64,000 nucleotides of DNA from NCBI RefSeq assembly GCF_019645815.1, contig NZ_CP080997.1, positions 186,001 to 250,000 of the forward strand, in the 5' to 3' direction. This DNA comes from Mycolicibacter heraklionensis (lineage in GTDB: Bacteria > Actinomycetota > Actinomycetes > Mycobacteriales > Mycobacteriaceae). This document shows, in pieces, positions 8,066 to 18,069 of this stretch; the first letter of the stretch is position 1; each line of letters begins with the position of its first letter. Under the pieces are notes generated by a model. It saw nothing but the letters and a program-made list of their open reading frames with translations. It made no database searches and was not told where the DNA came from. The position numbers and the translations under genes are program-made.

Positions 8066-9313
8066 ATGCGCCACACACCACTCGACGCTGCCCCCCACCA
8101 CATGACTGTTGAAACCGGAAATGCCCGATTGAGGCCGTGGACGCCGCAGACCACGGCGCGGTTGGCGATCCTGTCCGCCGCCGCTTTCATCTACGCCACC
8201 GCCGAGATCCTGCCGGTCGGCGCGCTGCCCGCGATCTCGGTCGGCCTGAACGTGAGCGAAGCGCTGGTCGGGACCCTGCTGGCCTGGTACGCCGTGGTGG
8301 CGGCGGCGACGACGCTTCCGCTGGTGCGCTGGACCGCGTTCTGGCCGCGCCGCCGAGTATTGCTGCTCACCCTGGTCTGCCTGACCACCTCGCAGGTGAT
8401 TTCGGCGATGGCGCCGAACTTCGCCGTGCTGGCGGCCGGCCGGGCGTTGTGTGCCGTCACGCACGGCCTGATGTGGTCGGTGCTGGCGCCCATCGCCACC
8501 CGGCTGGTGCCACCCAGTCACTCGGGCCGCGCGACGACGGCGATCTATGTCGGCACCAGCCTGGCGCTGGTGGTCGGCATCCCGCTGACCTCGGCGATGA
8601 GTCTGCTGTGGGGGTGGCGGCTGGCCGTAGTGGTGATCACGGTGGCGGCGGCGGCCATCACCCTGGCAGCCCGACTCGCGCTGCCGGCCCTGGTGCTCAG
8701 CACGGACCAACTGGCCCTGGTCGGGAACCATCACCACCGCAACGGGCGACTGGTCGCGGTGAGCACGCTGATGCTGATCGCGGTCGTCGGGCACTTCATC
8801 TCCTACACCTTCATCGTGGTGATCATCGGTGACGTGGTCGGCGTGCCGGGGGCCCGCCTGGCCTGGTTGCTGGCCGCGTTCGGCGCTGCCGGGTTGATCG
8901 CGATGCCGCTGTTGGCGCGGCCGGTGGACCACCGGCCCAAATTGGTCACCGGTGGCTGCATGGCCGCGATGTCAGCGGCGTTCGCCGTCCTGGCGGCGCT
9001 GTCTATCGGCGGGCATCACACCACCGGTACGACGGTGGCGGGGGCGGCCGCGATCGTGCTGTGGGGGGCGATGGCGATGGCGGTGTCGCCGATGTTGCAG
9101 TCGGCGGCGATGCGCACCGCGCCCGACGATCCCGACGGCGCGTCGGGGCTGTACGTGACGGCGTTTCAGGTCGGCATCACCGGGGGTTCGCTGGCCGGCG
9201 GGCTGCTGTTCGAGCGGGCGGGGACCTCGGCCATGTTGGCGGCGTCGGCAACGCTGGTCGGTATCGCCGCAGTCGGCATCGTGGCCAGCCGACGCCTATT
9301 CGTCGTTCCCTGA
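8066..9313 (+). CDS. MFS drug/sugar efflux transporter (Rv0191-type)
   Basis: 415 residues from ATG 8066; ATG 8102 (MTVETGN) is an alternative. About twelve hydrophobic segments are seen in two halves. The first half opens with LSAAAFIYATAEILPVGALP, typical of the DHA1 (arabinose/drug) efflux group. RWTAFWPRRRVLLL is the basic loop between segments 2 and 3. A His-rich loop, VGNHHHRNGR, joins the halves. It follows ricR by 44 bases on the same strand without a clear terminator, so it could be co-transcribed. Substrate unknown. Confidence 0.85.
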   Translation: MRHTPLDAAPHHMTVETGNARLRPWTPQTTARLAILSAAAFIYATAEILPVGALPAISVGLNVSEALVGTLLAWYAVVAAATTLPLVRWTAFWPRRRVLLLTLVCLTTSQVISAMAPNFAVLAAGRALCAVTHGLMWSVLAPIATRLVPPSHSGRATTAIYVGTSLALVVGIPLTSAMSLLWGWRLAVVVITVAAAAITLAARLALPALVLSTDQLALVGNHHHRNGRLVAVSTLMLIAVVGHFISYTFIVVIIGDVVGVPGARLAWLLAAFGAAGLIAMPLLARPVDHRPKLVTGGCMAAMSAAFAVLAALSIGGHHTTGTTVAGAAAIVLWGAMAMAVSPMLQSAAMRTAPDDPDGASGLYVTAFQVGITGGSLAGGLLFERAGTSAMLAASATLVGIAAVGIVASRRLFVVP

Positions 9314-9473
9314 CGTTCCCGGCGCGGTAACGTTCGCCACTTCGCCGGCGGTAAAAACCGCTGTTCAAGGGGGTTCCCTGCCGTGCGTCACGCCACTTTT
9401 CGTCCGCAGCCGGAGTTAGCTGGCAGCCATCCTGTGAGACACTGGGACCAAGATCGTGACCGGAGGTAGGTAG

Positions 9474-10598
9474 ATGTCGGGATGGAAGCGCGCGCGAGTT
9501 GGCGCGTGGCTCAGCACCGCTGGATTGGCCGCGAGTCTCACGCTCGGTTGCGGAGCAGCACTGGCTGACCCGCCACAGCAGCCCGGCGACCCAGCCGCGG
9601 CGGACGCCGGGCCGGTCGACCCGGCCGCGCCGCCGCCCCCGCCGGAGTTGCCGCCGCCCCCGCCGGAGCTGCCACCGCCGCCGCCGCCGGGCGACCCGCT
9701 GGCGTTCCCGCCACCGCCCGAGCTTGCGCCCGGATTACCCGCCGCGCCCGAGGGCGTCCCCCCTGGTCCGGACCCGCAGGCAGTTCCGGCCGGTTCGGCG
9801 GACCCAGCAGCCCCGGCGCAGCCCGGTGCGGTGCCGGCGGTTGCTTCCGGACCGGTCGTCGGGCAGAACCCGGAGCCGTTCACCGGCACGTCGCCGTTCT
9901 CCCCGCCGACCTTCAACCCGGTCAACGGGTCGATGGTGGGTGTGGCCAAGCCCATCATCATCGACTTCCAGCGGCCGATCGCCGACAAGGCGATGGCCGA
10001 GCAGGCCATCCACATCTCGTCGAACCCGCCGGTGTCCGGCAAGTTCTACTGGATGACCCCCAGCCAGGTGCGGTGGCGTCCGCTGAACTTCTGGCCCGCC
10101 CACACCGTCGTCAACATCGACGCGGGCGGCACCAAGTCGAGCTTCCGCACCGGCGACTCCCTGGTGGCCACCGCCGACGACAAGACGCACCAGATGACGA
10201 TCACCCGAGACGGCAAGGTGGAGAAGACCTTCCCGATGTCGATGGGGATGAGCGCGGGTGGACACGAGACCCCCAACGGCACCTACTACGTGCTGGAGAA
10301 GTTCCCCACCGTGGTGATGGACTCCTCCACCTACGGGGTTCCGGTGAACTCCAGTTGGGGATACAAGCTCACCGTGCAGGATGCGGTCCGGATCGACAAC
10401 AGCGGCGGCTTCGTGCACAGCGCGCCGTGGTCAGTGGCCGACCAGGGCAAGCGCAACGTCAGCCACGGCTGCATCAACCTCAGCCCGGCCAACGCCAAGT
10501 GGTTCTACGACAACTTCGGCAGCGGCGATCCGGTCGTGGTGAAGAACTCCGTGGGTAGCTACACCAAGAACGACGGTTCTCAAGACTGGCAGATGTAG
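9474..10598 (+). CDS. L,D-transpeptidase, LdtMt4-like (Rv0192)
   Basis: 374 residues from ATG 9474. A signal peptide (about 1-32, ending ALADP) is followed by a long Pro-rich stretch (about 40-130), an Ig-like domain (about 140-225) and a YkuD catalytic domain (about 235-365). The active-site motif is FVHSAP (His about 315) followed by SHGCINLS with catalytic Cys about 332. Such enzymes make 3-3 cross-links in peptidoglycan outside the membrane. The Pro-rich arm probably spans part of the wall. An intrinsic terminator lies 28 bases past the stop. Confidence 0.92.
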   Translation: MSGWKRARVGAWLSTAGLAASLTLGCGAALADPPQQPGDPAAADAGPVDPAAPPPPPELPPPPPELPPPPPPGDPLAFPPPPELAPGLPAAPEGVPPGPDPQAVPAGSADPAAPAQPGAVPAVASGPVVGQNPEPFTGTSPFSPPTFNPVNGSMVGVAKPIIIDFQRPIADKAMAEQAIHISSNPPVSGKFYWMTPSQVRWRPLNFWPAHTVVNIDAGGTKSSFRTGDSLVATADDKTHQMTITRDGKVEKTFPMSMGMSAGGHETPNGTYYVLEKFPTVVMDSSTYGVPVNSSWGYKLTVQDAVRIDNSGGFVHSAPWSVADQGKRNVSHGCINLSPANAKWFYDNFGSGDPVVVKNSVGSYTKNDGSQDWQM

Positions 10599-10625
10599 GG
10601 CGCACCCTCGACCGCGAGCAGTCGC

Positions 10626-10661
10626 GAAAGCCCCCATTTCAGCTTGAAAATGGGGGCTTTC
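10626..10661. terminator. intrinsic hairpin between the transpeptidase gene and zmp1
   Basis: GAAAGCCCCCATTT (10626-10639) pairs perfectly with AAATGGGGGCTTTC (10648-10661). The A/T ends give a T-run on each strand, so the hairpin can serve both converging genes. Confidence 0.85.
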
Positions 10662-10715
10662 GCTGGGGGCACCTCCCGCTTGCGGGGGACTTCTCGCGCC
10701 GCCAAAAGGCGACCG

Positions 10716-12758
10716 TCAGTTCCAGATGCGAACCCGCGACGAGGGCTCCAGGTAGAGCGCGTCGTCTGGTGTGACGCCGAAGGCGTCGTAGTAGGCGTCC
10801 ATGTTGCGGATCACCCCGTTGCAGCGGAACTCCGGCGGCGAGTGCGGATCCACCGCCAGGCGCCGCACCGCCTCGGCAACACGGGATTTGGTGCGCCACA
10901 CCTGCGCCCAGCCGAAGAAAACCCGCTGGGTACCGGTCAGGCCGTCGATCACCGGAGCCTCGGCGCCGGCCAGTGACAACTGGTAGGCGAGCAGTGCTAT
11001 CGAGAGCCCGCCGAGATCGCCGATGTTCTCCCCGACGGTGAACGCGCCGTTCACGTGGCGGTCGCCATCCAGGTCGCGCGGCACGTAGGTCTCATACTGC
11101 GCAATCAATGCCTTAGTGCGGGAACCGAATTCGGCACGGTCGGCGTCGGTCCACCAGTCGATCAGGTTGCCGTCGCCGTCGTACTTGGCGCCCTGGTCGT
11201 CGAAGCCGTGTCCGATCTCGTGGCCGATCACCGCACCGATACCGCCGTAGTTGGCCGCGTCGTCGGCTTGCGCGTCGAAGAACGGCGGTTGCAGGATCGC
11301 AGCGGGGAAGACGATCTCGTTCATCCCCGGGTTGTAGTAGGCGTTGACGGTCTGCGGTGTCATGAACCATTCGTCGCGGTCCACCGGCTGGCCCAGCTTG
11401 GCCAGTTCACGGTCGTAGTTGACCGCGTAGCCGCGCAGGTAGTTGCCGTAGAGGTCGGCTCGATCGGTGACCAGTGCGGAGTAGTCCCGCCACGTTGCGG
11501 GATAGCCGACCTTGGCGGTGAACTTGTCCAGCTTGGCCAACGCCCGCTCCCGCGTTTCCGGGGTCATCCAGTCCAGGTTGGTGATGCTCACCCGGTAGGC
11601 CTCACGCAGGTTGCCGACCAGCTCGTCGATGCGCGCCTTGGCGTCCGGCGGGAAATGCTTTGCCACGTAAAGCTTTCCGACGGCATCACCCATCAGCGAC
11701 TCGACCACGGACACGCCGCGCTTCCAGCGGTCCCGGATCTGCTCGGTGCCCGACAGCCGGCGTCCGTAGAACTCGAAGTCCTCGGCGATCAACTCCTCGG
11801 TCAGGAGTCCGGCGCGAGCATGAATGACCCGCCACCGTGCCCAGTCCTGCCAGTCCGCGAAATCCGCACTGTCCCACAGCGCGGCGAACGCCGTCAGGAA
11901 GTCCGGTTGCCGCACCACCAGTTCGTCGGCGGTGTCGGGGTGCAGACCGAGTGCGCCCACCCAGCCCGCCCAGTCGAAGCCGGGCGCCTCGGCCGGCAGC
12001 CCGGCGAAGGTGCGCAGGTTGTAGGTCAGCTCGGCATCGCGGCGCTTCACCACGTCCCAGTGCGCGCCCGCCAACCGGGTCTCCAGCGCGACGATGCGTG
12101 CCGCGGTCCCGGCATGCTCGTCCGGTTCTCCGCCGTAGACCAGGGCAAACATCGCCGCGATGTGACCCGGGTAGGCGGCCAGGATCTCGGCGTGTTGTTC
12201 CTCGCGGTAGTAGGACTCATCGGGCAGTCCGATGCCTGACTGGCTCAGGTGCAGCAGGTAGCGGGTCGAGTCCTTGGAGTCGGTGTCCACATAGAGCCCG
12301 ACGCCGCCGCCGACCCCGGTGCGCTGACCTAGGCCCACCACCCGTGCCAGGGCCTGGCGGTCAGCGGCGTCGTCGATCGCGGACAGCTCCTGGCGCAGCG
12401 GCTGCACCCCGCGCTCGCGTACGGCCTGCTCGTCGGTGAAGCTGGCGTAGAGGTCGCCGATCCGGCGCTCGTCGGTGCCGGCGGCCGCGCCCGACTCGCC
12501 GGGCTGATGCGCCGGTTCCAGCTTCGCCTCTCCTCCGTCGAGGCTCGCTAAACCGGCGGCCTCGGTGAGCAGGTCGCGGACCTGGATCTCGGCCCGGTCG
12601 AACAAGGCCCGGAAGGCTCCGTCGGTGGCGCGGTCCGGCGGCATCGCGTAGCCGTCGAGCCAGCGGCCGTTGACATGACCGAACAAGTCGTCCTGCGGCC
12701 GGACGCCACTATCTATATAGGTGAGATCAAGGCCCGATCGAGTGGCTGGTGAGGTCAC
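10716..12758 (-). CDS. zmp1: zinc metalloprotease Zmp1 (M13/neprilysin family)
   Basis: 680 residues. I chose GTG at 12756-12758 (VTSPATRSGLDL); the open frame reaches 12962 but the extra part overlaps the divergent omamA gene and is not protein-like. The M13 signatures are present: NAYYNPGMNEIVFPAAIL, the zinc site IGHEIGHGFDDQG (about residue 510-522), GENIGDLGG with the third ligand Glu, and a C-terminal Trp close to the end (RVRIWN). M. tuberculosis Zmp1 (Rv0198c, 663 residues) is released and dampens inflammasome signalling; whether that holds here is unknown. Confidence 0.94.
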   Translation of the reverse strand: MTSPATRSGLDLTYIDSGVRPQDDLFGHVNGRWLDGYAMPPDRATDGAFRALFDRAEIQVRDLLTEAAGLASLDGGEAKLEPAHQPGESGAAAGTDERRIGDLYASFTDEQAVRERGVQPLRQELSAIDDAADRQALARVVGLGQRTGVGGGVGLYVDTDSKDSTRYLLHLSQSGIGLPDESYYREEQHAEILAAYPGHIAAMFALVYGGEPDEHAGTAARIVALETRLAGAHWDVVKRRDAELTYNLRTFAGLPAEAPGFDWAGWVGALGLHPDTADELVVRQPDFLTAFAALWDSADFADWQDWARWRVIHARAGLLTEELIAEDFEFYGRRLSGTEQIRDRWKRGVSVVESLMGDAVGKLYVAKHFPPDAKARIDELVGNLREAYRVSITNLDWMTPETRERALAKLDKFTAKVGYPATWRDYSALVTDRADLYGNYLRGYAVNYDRELAKLGQPVDRDEWFMTPQTVNAYYNPGMNEIVFPAAILQPPFFDAQADDAANYGGIGAVIGHEIGHGFDDQGAKYDGDGNLIDWWTDADRAEFGSRTKALIAQYETYVPRDLDGDRHVNGAFTVGENIGDLGGLSIALLAYQLSLAGAEAPVIDGLTGTQRVFFGWAQVWRTKSRVAEAVRRLAVDPHSPPEFRCNGVIRNMDAYYDAFGVTPDDALYLEPSSRVRIWN

Positions 12759-12809
12759 CGGTCCATCCTTCCACGACGAACCGTGCAGCTCTCCTGTAGC
12801 GTCACCGCC

Positions 12810-13526
12810 ATGCCTGACGAGGAGCAGCCCGACATCTCCGCCGAGATGGACGACGGAAACATCGAGCCCGGCGCCGTCACTGCCGAGAGCGCCGCGGACC
12901 AGGACACCGTAAAAAAGACCACCGAGAAGGCCCCGGGGAAAGCCACCAAGAAGAGCACCCACAGCAAACCGGCTCCGGCACCCTCAGGCGGCGCGCTCTC
13001 CGGCTACGGGTGGGGGTCGGTGGCCCTCGGCCTGGTCGCGGTGGCCGCGCTGGTCTTCAGCCTGATCACCTGGAAAGTGCACCACGACGACGTCAATGAG
13101 CGCGGCTACCGCAGCCGGGTACTGCAGACCGCAGCTAGCTGGACCAGCGTGCTGATCAACTTGAACGCCGAGAACGTCGAGAAGGGCATGGCGCGGCTGC
13201 GCGACAAGACCGTCGGCGAGCTCAACAGCGAGTTCGACGCGGCTTTGGCGCCCTACCGCGACGTGGTGCAGCGGATCCAGTCGCGCAGTACCGGCCGGAT
13301 CGAAGCCGTCGCCATTGAGCTGGAGCACCACGACCTTGACGAGCCGGCCGCGACCGGAAGTGACCAACCGTCGAACCCCGGCCGTACCGACCCGGTGATG
13401 GTGATCGCCACCTCGATCGCCGAGAACGTCGGCGGCAGGCCGCAGACCGTGCACTGGGCGCTGCACCTCGACGTCACCGACGTCGCCGGCAATCTGATGA
13501 TCTCCCGATTGAGGTCGATTCGATGA
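12810..13526 (+). CDS. omamA: orphan Mce-associated membrane protein OmamA-like (Rv0199)
   Basis: 238 residues. ATG 12810 (MPDEEQ) matches the start I recall for Rv0199; GTG 12783 is possible. An acidic, Lys-rich disordered tail (1-70) precedes one membrane helix (about 76-98) and an outer domain that closes with PQTVHWALHLDVTDV and SRLRSIR. OmamA stabilises Mce lipid importers, including Mce4 cholesterol uptake. The start lies 51 bases from the divergent zmp1 start. The stop overlaps the next start (ATGA). Confidence 0.85.
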   Translation: MPDEEQPDISAEMDDGNIEPGAVTAESAADQDTVKKTTEKAPGKATKKSTHSKPAPAPSGGALSGYGWGSVALGLVAVAALVFSLITWKVHHDDVNERGYRSRVLQTAASWTSVLINLNAENVEKGMARLRDKTVGELNSEFDAALAPYRDVVQRIQSRSTGRIEAVAIELEHHDLDEPAATGSDQPSNPGRTDPVMVIATSIAENVGGRPQTVHWALHLDVTDVAGNLMISRLRSIR

Positions 13527-14236
13527 GCAAGCTGGAACTCCTGAAATCGCCGACGCTGTGGCGGGTATTGGCCGTCGACATCGTCGCGCCGCTGGCCGCG
13601 ATCGGCGGCCTGCTGCTGGTCGGGCTGACGCTCGACTGGCCGATTTGGTACGTGTCGCTCTGCTCGGTGCTGGTGCTGTTGATCGTCGAGGGCATGGTGG
13701 TCAACTTCGTGCTGCTGCGCCGTGACAAGGTCACGGTCGGCACCGACAACGAGCGGCCCGGCCTGCGCTTCGGAGTCGTCGGCCTGGCCGCGGCGGCGCT
13801 GGTGGCCGCGGCAGTGCTCGGATACCTGCGCTGGACCGTTCCGGACCGCGACCTGGAGGCCGACTCCGGTGAGGCGGTCAAGACCGCCGTCGCCATGGCC
13901 GAAGCTGCGGCCACCGTCTCGCCGGCCAACCCTGAAGCATCGATCGAGAAGGCTGCGACCTACATGGTCCCGGACCGGGTGAACGCCTTCCGGGAGAGCA
14001 TCGGCCGGACCGCCACCGACATGGCCAACCGCAACATCGCGGTCGACGCGCAGACGCTCAGCGCCGGTGTCGAGGCGCTCGGGCCGTCGGCCGCGCGGGT
14101 CGCGGTCGTGATGCGCAGCGTCCAGACAGTCGCCAACCAACAGGTCAAGCAGTCGGTGGTGCCGGTGCGGGTGACGCTGACCAAGCGCGGCGGTCAGTGG
14201 TTGGTCCTGGAGATGTCACCGATCCACGCCCGCTGA
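13523..14236 (+). CDS. omamB: Mce-associated membrane protein OmamB-like (Rv0200)
   Basis: 237 residues; ATG 13523 overlaps the omamA stop by four bases, so the two are translationally coupled. Three hydrophobic segments lie near 12-32, 38-60 and 85-105. The remaining outer part, about 110-237, has the Mce-associated pattern (MVPDRVNAFRESIGRTA, VVPVRVTLTKRGGQWLV). It probably partners with the preceding protein in support of Mce importers; that is inferred from synteny with Rv0200. Confidence 0.82.
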   Translation: MSKLELLKSPTLWRVLAVDIVAPLAAIGGLLLVGLTLDWPIWYVSLCSVLVLLIVEGMVVNFVLLRRDKVTVGTDNERPGLRFGVVGLAAAALVAAAVLGYLRWTVPDRDLEADSGEAVKTAVAMAEAAATVSPANPEASIEKAATYMVPDRVNAFRESIGRTATDMANRNIAVDAQTLSAGVEALGPSAARVAVVMRSVQTVANQQVKQSVVPVRVTLTKRGGQWLVLEMSPIHAR

Positions 14237-14255
14237 CGCAACGGGCGACCCGGCG

Positions 14256-14750
14256 TCAAACGACGTCGGGCGCCTCGCGGGTGTGCAGCTTGACGAAACG
14301 ATCTGACAGTCGGCGCATCCGGATCATCAGCGAGGCCGGCGGGCTGACCGCGCCGCTGAGGTATTCCCCGAGTGTGTCGGCGGGAACCCCGACCCGCGAG
14401 GCGAACTCCTGCTGGCTCAGACCCGACCGTTCGATCAGCACCCGCATGTGGCGGCCGACCTCCGCGCGCTCGTTGGCCTCCAGGTGCGCGCGGGTGCGGG
14501 CCAGGACCTCCGACAGGGCCTTGGCGATGCCGAAGGATTCGGTGCCCTCCAGCACCTCCTCAACCTGGCGTGCGGTGCGGCCGTAGGGGTCGCGCTTGAG
14601 TGCCACCACGATGAGCTGCCAGGTGGCGATGTCACCGGTCTGCAGCGCAGCGCGAATCGCCGACGTGGGCCAGAACTCGACCGGCCGGTCGGTCTCGCCG
14701 GACGGCTGCCGAGGCAGCGGCCCGCGGCGTCGGTCCGCGGCCAACGTCAC
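14256..14750 (-). CDS. XRE-like helix-turn-helix protein (Rv0201c-type)
   Basis: 164 residues from GTG at 14748-14750, overlapping the end of mmpL11 by four bases. Residues 1-85 have no recognised fold. Residues about 100-150 hold a Cro/CI-type helix-turn-helix (MRVLIERSGLSQQEFASRVG, then VPADTLGEYLSG). Sharing a transcript with mmpL11 suggests it may regulate that operon, but no target site is identified. Confidence 0.75.
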   Translation of the reverse strand: MTLAADRRRGPLPRQPSGETDRPVEFWPTSAIRAALQTGDIATWQLIVVALKRDPYGRTARQVEEVLEGTESFGIAKALSEVLARTRAHLEANERAEVGRHMRVLIERSGLSQQEFASRVGVPADTLGEYLSGAVSPPASLMIRMRRLSDRFVKLHTREAPDVV

Positions 14751-17743
14751 CTCGCCTCCTCCAGCATCGCCACGGCAACTGCCAGGCAGCGCCCTTGGAC
14801 GTGTTCCCAGTCCGTACTCGCTCCAAGCGCATCGTCGCCGGAGGCGTAGTCGCCGCGTGCGGTGGGCTCCGGATCGGCGAGCCGACAGACCAGTTGGGTG
14901 GCCATCCAGTGTCCGTCGGCTGGTTGACCAGAGTAGTACGCATCGATTCCGGTCAGTGCCCCAGCAACCGTTTTCGGGCCGAGCGCGTCGGCGAGCTCGG
15001 CCAGCCCGGCGTAGTCCCGGGCGCTGTTGCGGGCCAGCACCAGATAGCCCGCCAGGCGCAGGGTCTCGGCGCCGGTGGGGATCTGCAGTCGGTCACCGGT
15101 GGGCAATTGGACGGCGGCCGTCTCCATCGGCCGGCACCGGGTCAGCGCCGGGACATCGAGCCCGATCTCATTGGCAGCCCACGACTCGGTCTCCAGCGCG
15201 TCGAGCGCAACCGCGAGCCGGCGTCGCCACACGGTGACCGGGTGAACCGGCCGGATGGTGCGGGGCTGCGCCCGGTCGGTACCGGTACGTGCCTGCCAGC
15301 CACCTGCCAGCCGGGCCAGCGCATGGCTTCTCGATCTGCCGCCTGCTGGCGACGGTCCCGCCGCGGGCGTGCTGACCGGCAGCGCTTCGATCTTGCTGGT
15401 GACGACCTCAGCCACGCCGCAGCCGCGCAGCGCCAACGGGTCGCTGACACAGATCGCGTCGGGAACCAGCCCTTTGAGCCGGGCCGCCGACTTGACCACC
15501 ACGCGAAGGTCGGCGCTGGGCGTGATCAGGGCGGAGATGTCATCGGGGATCACCACGACGTCGCCCAGATCCACCGTGGGCAGCGGCTTTTCGAAGTCCA
15601 CCGACGGCAGGATCCGAGCCAGCCAGCGCGGTAGCCACCAGTTCCACTCGGCGAACATCGCCATCAGTGCAGGGACCAGCACCAACCGCACCACGGTGGC
15701 GTCGACCGCGATCGCCACGGCGCAGGCCACGCCCAGCTCGGCGACCAGGGGCATCCCGGCGAACGCGAAACCGATGAACACCGCGATCATGATCAGGGCG
15801 GCGCTGGTGATGGTGCGCGCACTGGTACTCACCCCGTAGGCCACGGCGTCGTGGGTGTTGCCGGTCTGCAGGAAACGCTCACGGATCCGGGTCAGCAGGA
15901 AGATCTCATAGTCCATCGACAAGCCGAACGTCATCGCCAGCACAAGCGGCGGGATGAACGTGTCGATGGAACCCGACGATGCGAACCCGAACCGTTCCAG
16001 CCAGCCCCACTGGAACACCATCACCAGGCTGCCGTAGGCAGCCGCCACCGACAGCACCGTCATCACGACGCCCTTGAGCGCCAGGAACACCGACTGGATC
16101 GAGACCAACAGCATCAGGAAGGCGATCAGCGCCACGAAAATCAGCACCACGGGTTCGGCCGCCGCAACCCGGTCGTCGAAGTCCTTGATCAACGCGGTCG
16201 GCCCGCCGACATCCACCTGCACCGCCGGCGAACCGGCCGCCGCCGGCAGGTGTTCGCGCATCCAGTCGACGGTGGTCCGTGCGGCCATGTCCTCGGGATC
16301 GACGGACAGCACCGCAGACAGCAGGCCGCTGCTGTTGTCATTGCCGAACACCGGCGGGGACACCGAAGCGATGTGGGGCGCCTGCGTCATCTCCCGGCGG
16401 ATCGCCGCGAAGGTCTTGGCGTGGGCGGGCGCCGACGCATTCGCGCCGGGGATGGTCACCAACACCCGGATCGGCCCCAGGGCACCCGGGCCGAGGGCTT
16501 GGGCCGCCGCGGCCACCCCGCCCCGGATCTCGTGGGAGGAGTCGAACTGGCGAAGCATGCTGTTGCCCAGCGACAGCGACAACGCCGGCGCCGCGAGGGC
16601 CAGCAGGAATCCCGCAGCCACCAAGGCCGATACCCAGGGGCGGCGCATCACCGACGCCGTCCAGCTGGTCCAGAACCGCGACTGGGCGGTCTGTGGGCTG
16701 CGCGCCCAGTGCAGCATCGCCGACCGTTTGGCCACCGCCCGGCCGAACACGGCCAGCACCACCGGAGTCAGGCTGACCGACGCCAGCACCGCCACCGAGA
16801 CCGACAGGATCGCCCCCGTGGCCATCGACACCAGCACCGGCGTGTTGATCAGATAAATCCCGGTCAGGGAGGCCACCACGGTGAGACCCGACAGCACCAC
16901 CGCAAGCCCGGACGTCGCCATCGCCGCGTCGACGGCCTCCTGCGGTTGGCGGCCGGCCCGCAATTCCTCGCGGTAACGCATCAGGATGAAAAGCGAATAG
17001 TCGATCGCCAGCGCGATCCCGAACATCGACACCGTCGAGGTGACGAACACCGACATCGCGGTGAACATCGACAGCAGATAGACCAGCCCCATGGTGACGA
17101 TCACCGTGCCGATTCCGAGCGCCAGCGGGATCGCGGCGGCGGCCAGTGAGCCGAACACCGCCAGCAACACGATCAACACGATCGGCAGATTCCACCGCTC
17201 GGCCTTGCCGATGTCCTGCTTGGTCTTTGCCGATGCCGCGGCGCCGAGTGCGCCCTGCCCGATCACGTAGAGGTTCACCGAACCGTTCGCGATCCGGCCG
17301 GGATGTTCGCCGTCCACGCCCAGCTTCGTGCGCAGCTTCTTGGCGACGTCGACCGCGCCGGTGTTGTTGAAGTCCACCCGCAGGGACACCACATAAGGAC
17401 GGTCCGGCCGCGGCGGCGGCTGCGTCGTATCCGGCAGCACCGTCACGCTGGGAACCTCGCTCGCGGTCCGCTGTAGCAGCGCGACGGCGTCCTTCATGTC
17501 CCGGTAGGTGGCGTCGGCGCGGGGCGCGGCCACCAGGGCGAGCGGAGAGGCGCCCTGCTCGGGAAAGTGATCCTCGAGCTGGTACTGCACGTGCAGCGAC
17601 TGCGATCCCTGGACTTCGAAGCCGCCGCCGGTGAGATGACCGGACTGGGTGCCGGCCAGGTAGAGCGCGACGAGCACAGCCAGTAGCCACCCTGTGAAGA
17701 CCACCCAGCGGAATCTGCGCAGGTTGTTGCTGAAGCGCATCAT
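14747..17743 (-). CDS. mmpL11: RND lipid/heme transporter MmpL11
   Basis: 998 residues from ATG at 17741-17743 (MMRFSNNLRR). The architecture is the MmpL type: one N-terminal helix, an outer porter domain (about 45-180), a block of helices, a second outer loop (about 400-520), a second block, and a long C-terminal cytoplasmic part. Proton-relay Asp-Tyr pairs sit in ALAIDYSLFIL (about 248) and GLSMDYEIFLL (about 610). In M. tuberculosis MmpL11 exports mycolic wax ester and diacyl-trehalose type lipids and is tied to heme uptake with the Rv0203 hemophore, which is divergent next door here. Confidence 0.93.
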   Translation of the reverse strand: MMRFSNNLRRFRWVVFTGWLLAVLVALYLAGTQSGHLTGGGFEVQGSQSLHVQYQLEDHFPEQGASPLALVAAPRADATYRDMKDAVALLQRTASEVPSVTVLPDTTQPPPRPDRPYVVSLRVDFNNTGAVDVAKKLRTKLGVDGEHPGRIANGSVNLYVIGQGALGAAASAKTKQDIGKAERWNLPIVLIVLLAVFGSLAAAAIPLALGIGTVIVTMGLVYLLSMFTAMSVFVTSTVSMFGIALAIDYSLFILMRYREELRAGRQPQEAVDAAMATSGLAVVLSGLTVVASLTGIYLINTPVLVSMATGAILSVSVAVLASVSLTPVVLAVFGRAVAKRSAMLHWARSPQTAQSRFWTSWTASVMRRPWVSALVAAGFLLALAAPALSLSLGNSMLRQFDSSHEIRGGVAAAAQALGPGALGPIRVLVTIPGANASAPAHAKTFAAIRREMTQAPHIASVSPPVFGNDNSSGLLSAVLSVDPEDMAARTTVDWMREHLPAAAGSPAVQVDVGGPTALIKDFDDRVAAAEPVVLIFVALIAFLMLLVSIQSVFLALKGVVMTVLSVAAAYGSLVMVFQWGWLERFGFASSGSIDTFIPPLVLAMTFGLSMDYEIFLLTRIRERFLQTGNTHDAVAYGVSTSARTITSAALIMIAVFIGFAFAGMPLVAELGVACAVAIAVDATVVRLVLVPALMAMFAEWNWWLPRWLARILPSVDFEKPLPTVDLGDVVVIPDDISALITPSADLRVVVKSAARLKGLVPDAICVSDPLALRGCGVAEVVTSKIEALPVSTPAAGPSPAGGRSRSHALARLAGGWQARTGTDRAQPRTIRPVHPVTVWRRRLAVALDALETESWAANEIGLDVPALTRCRPMETAAVQLPTGDRLQIPTGAETLRLAGYLVLARNSARDYAGLAELADALGPKTVAGALTGIDAYYSGQPADGHWMATQLVCRLADPEPTARGDYASGDDALGASTDWEHVQGRCLAVAVAMLEEAR

Positions 17744-18069
17744 GAACTGCTGGATTTCGGTCTCCCCGCTCTCGCCCGCACCGGTGCGTCGCGTGCTGCG
17801 AGCCTACCGCAGCAACCTTTTGCGCTGGCCGTTTCTCTCGGCTCTGAGCTGCTCCGATGCCGTCGCGGAACCACACTGTGACCAGGCTGACCAGTGCTCG
17901 GGTGGCGGCATCAGGTGGTTACTGTCAGGATGGGGAAAAGGCCGTCTTTTCGATCTGCCGTTGCTGCCGGGGGGCATCGCGCGCACCAGACCACCTTCGA
18001 AGCGTCATCCGCAACGTGGCGGGGCCTCGTCGGGGCCGATCGGAATCTCGCCAGTCGTGAGGAGAACTC
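17744..18069. other. 326-bp divergent intergenic region, mmpL11 / hemophore
   Basis: No coding sequence is convincing here. TGCTGCG (17794-17800) and CGCAGCA (17808-17814) form a perfect 7-bp inverted repeat about 50 bases before mmpL11, a possible operator. A stretch GGTTACTGTCAGG near 17916-17929 could hold a plus-strand -10 box. No iron-box could be confirmed by eye. Confidence 0.5.

Noticed and set aside
12759..12962. Longer N-terminus for Zmp1
   Set aside because: It would overlap the omamA start; the extra residues look like a frame shadow and the family begins near VTSPATR.
15851..17149. Plus-strand open frame opposite mmpL11
   Set aside because: Antisense shadow with low-complexity His/Arg/Gln content; mmpL11 is clear on the minus strand.
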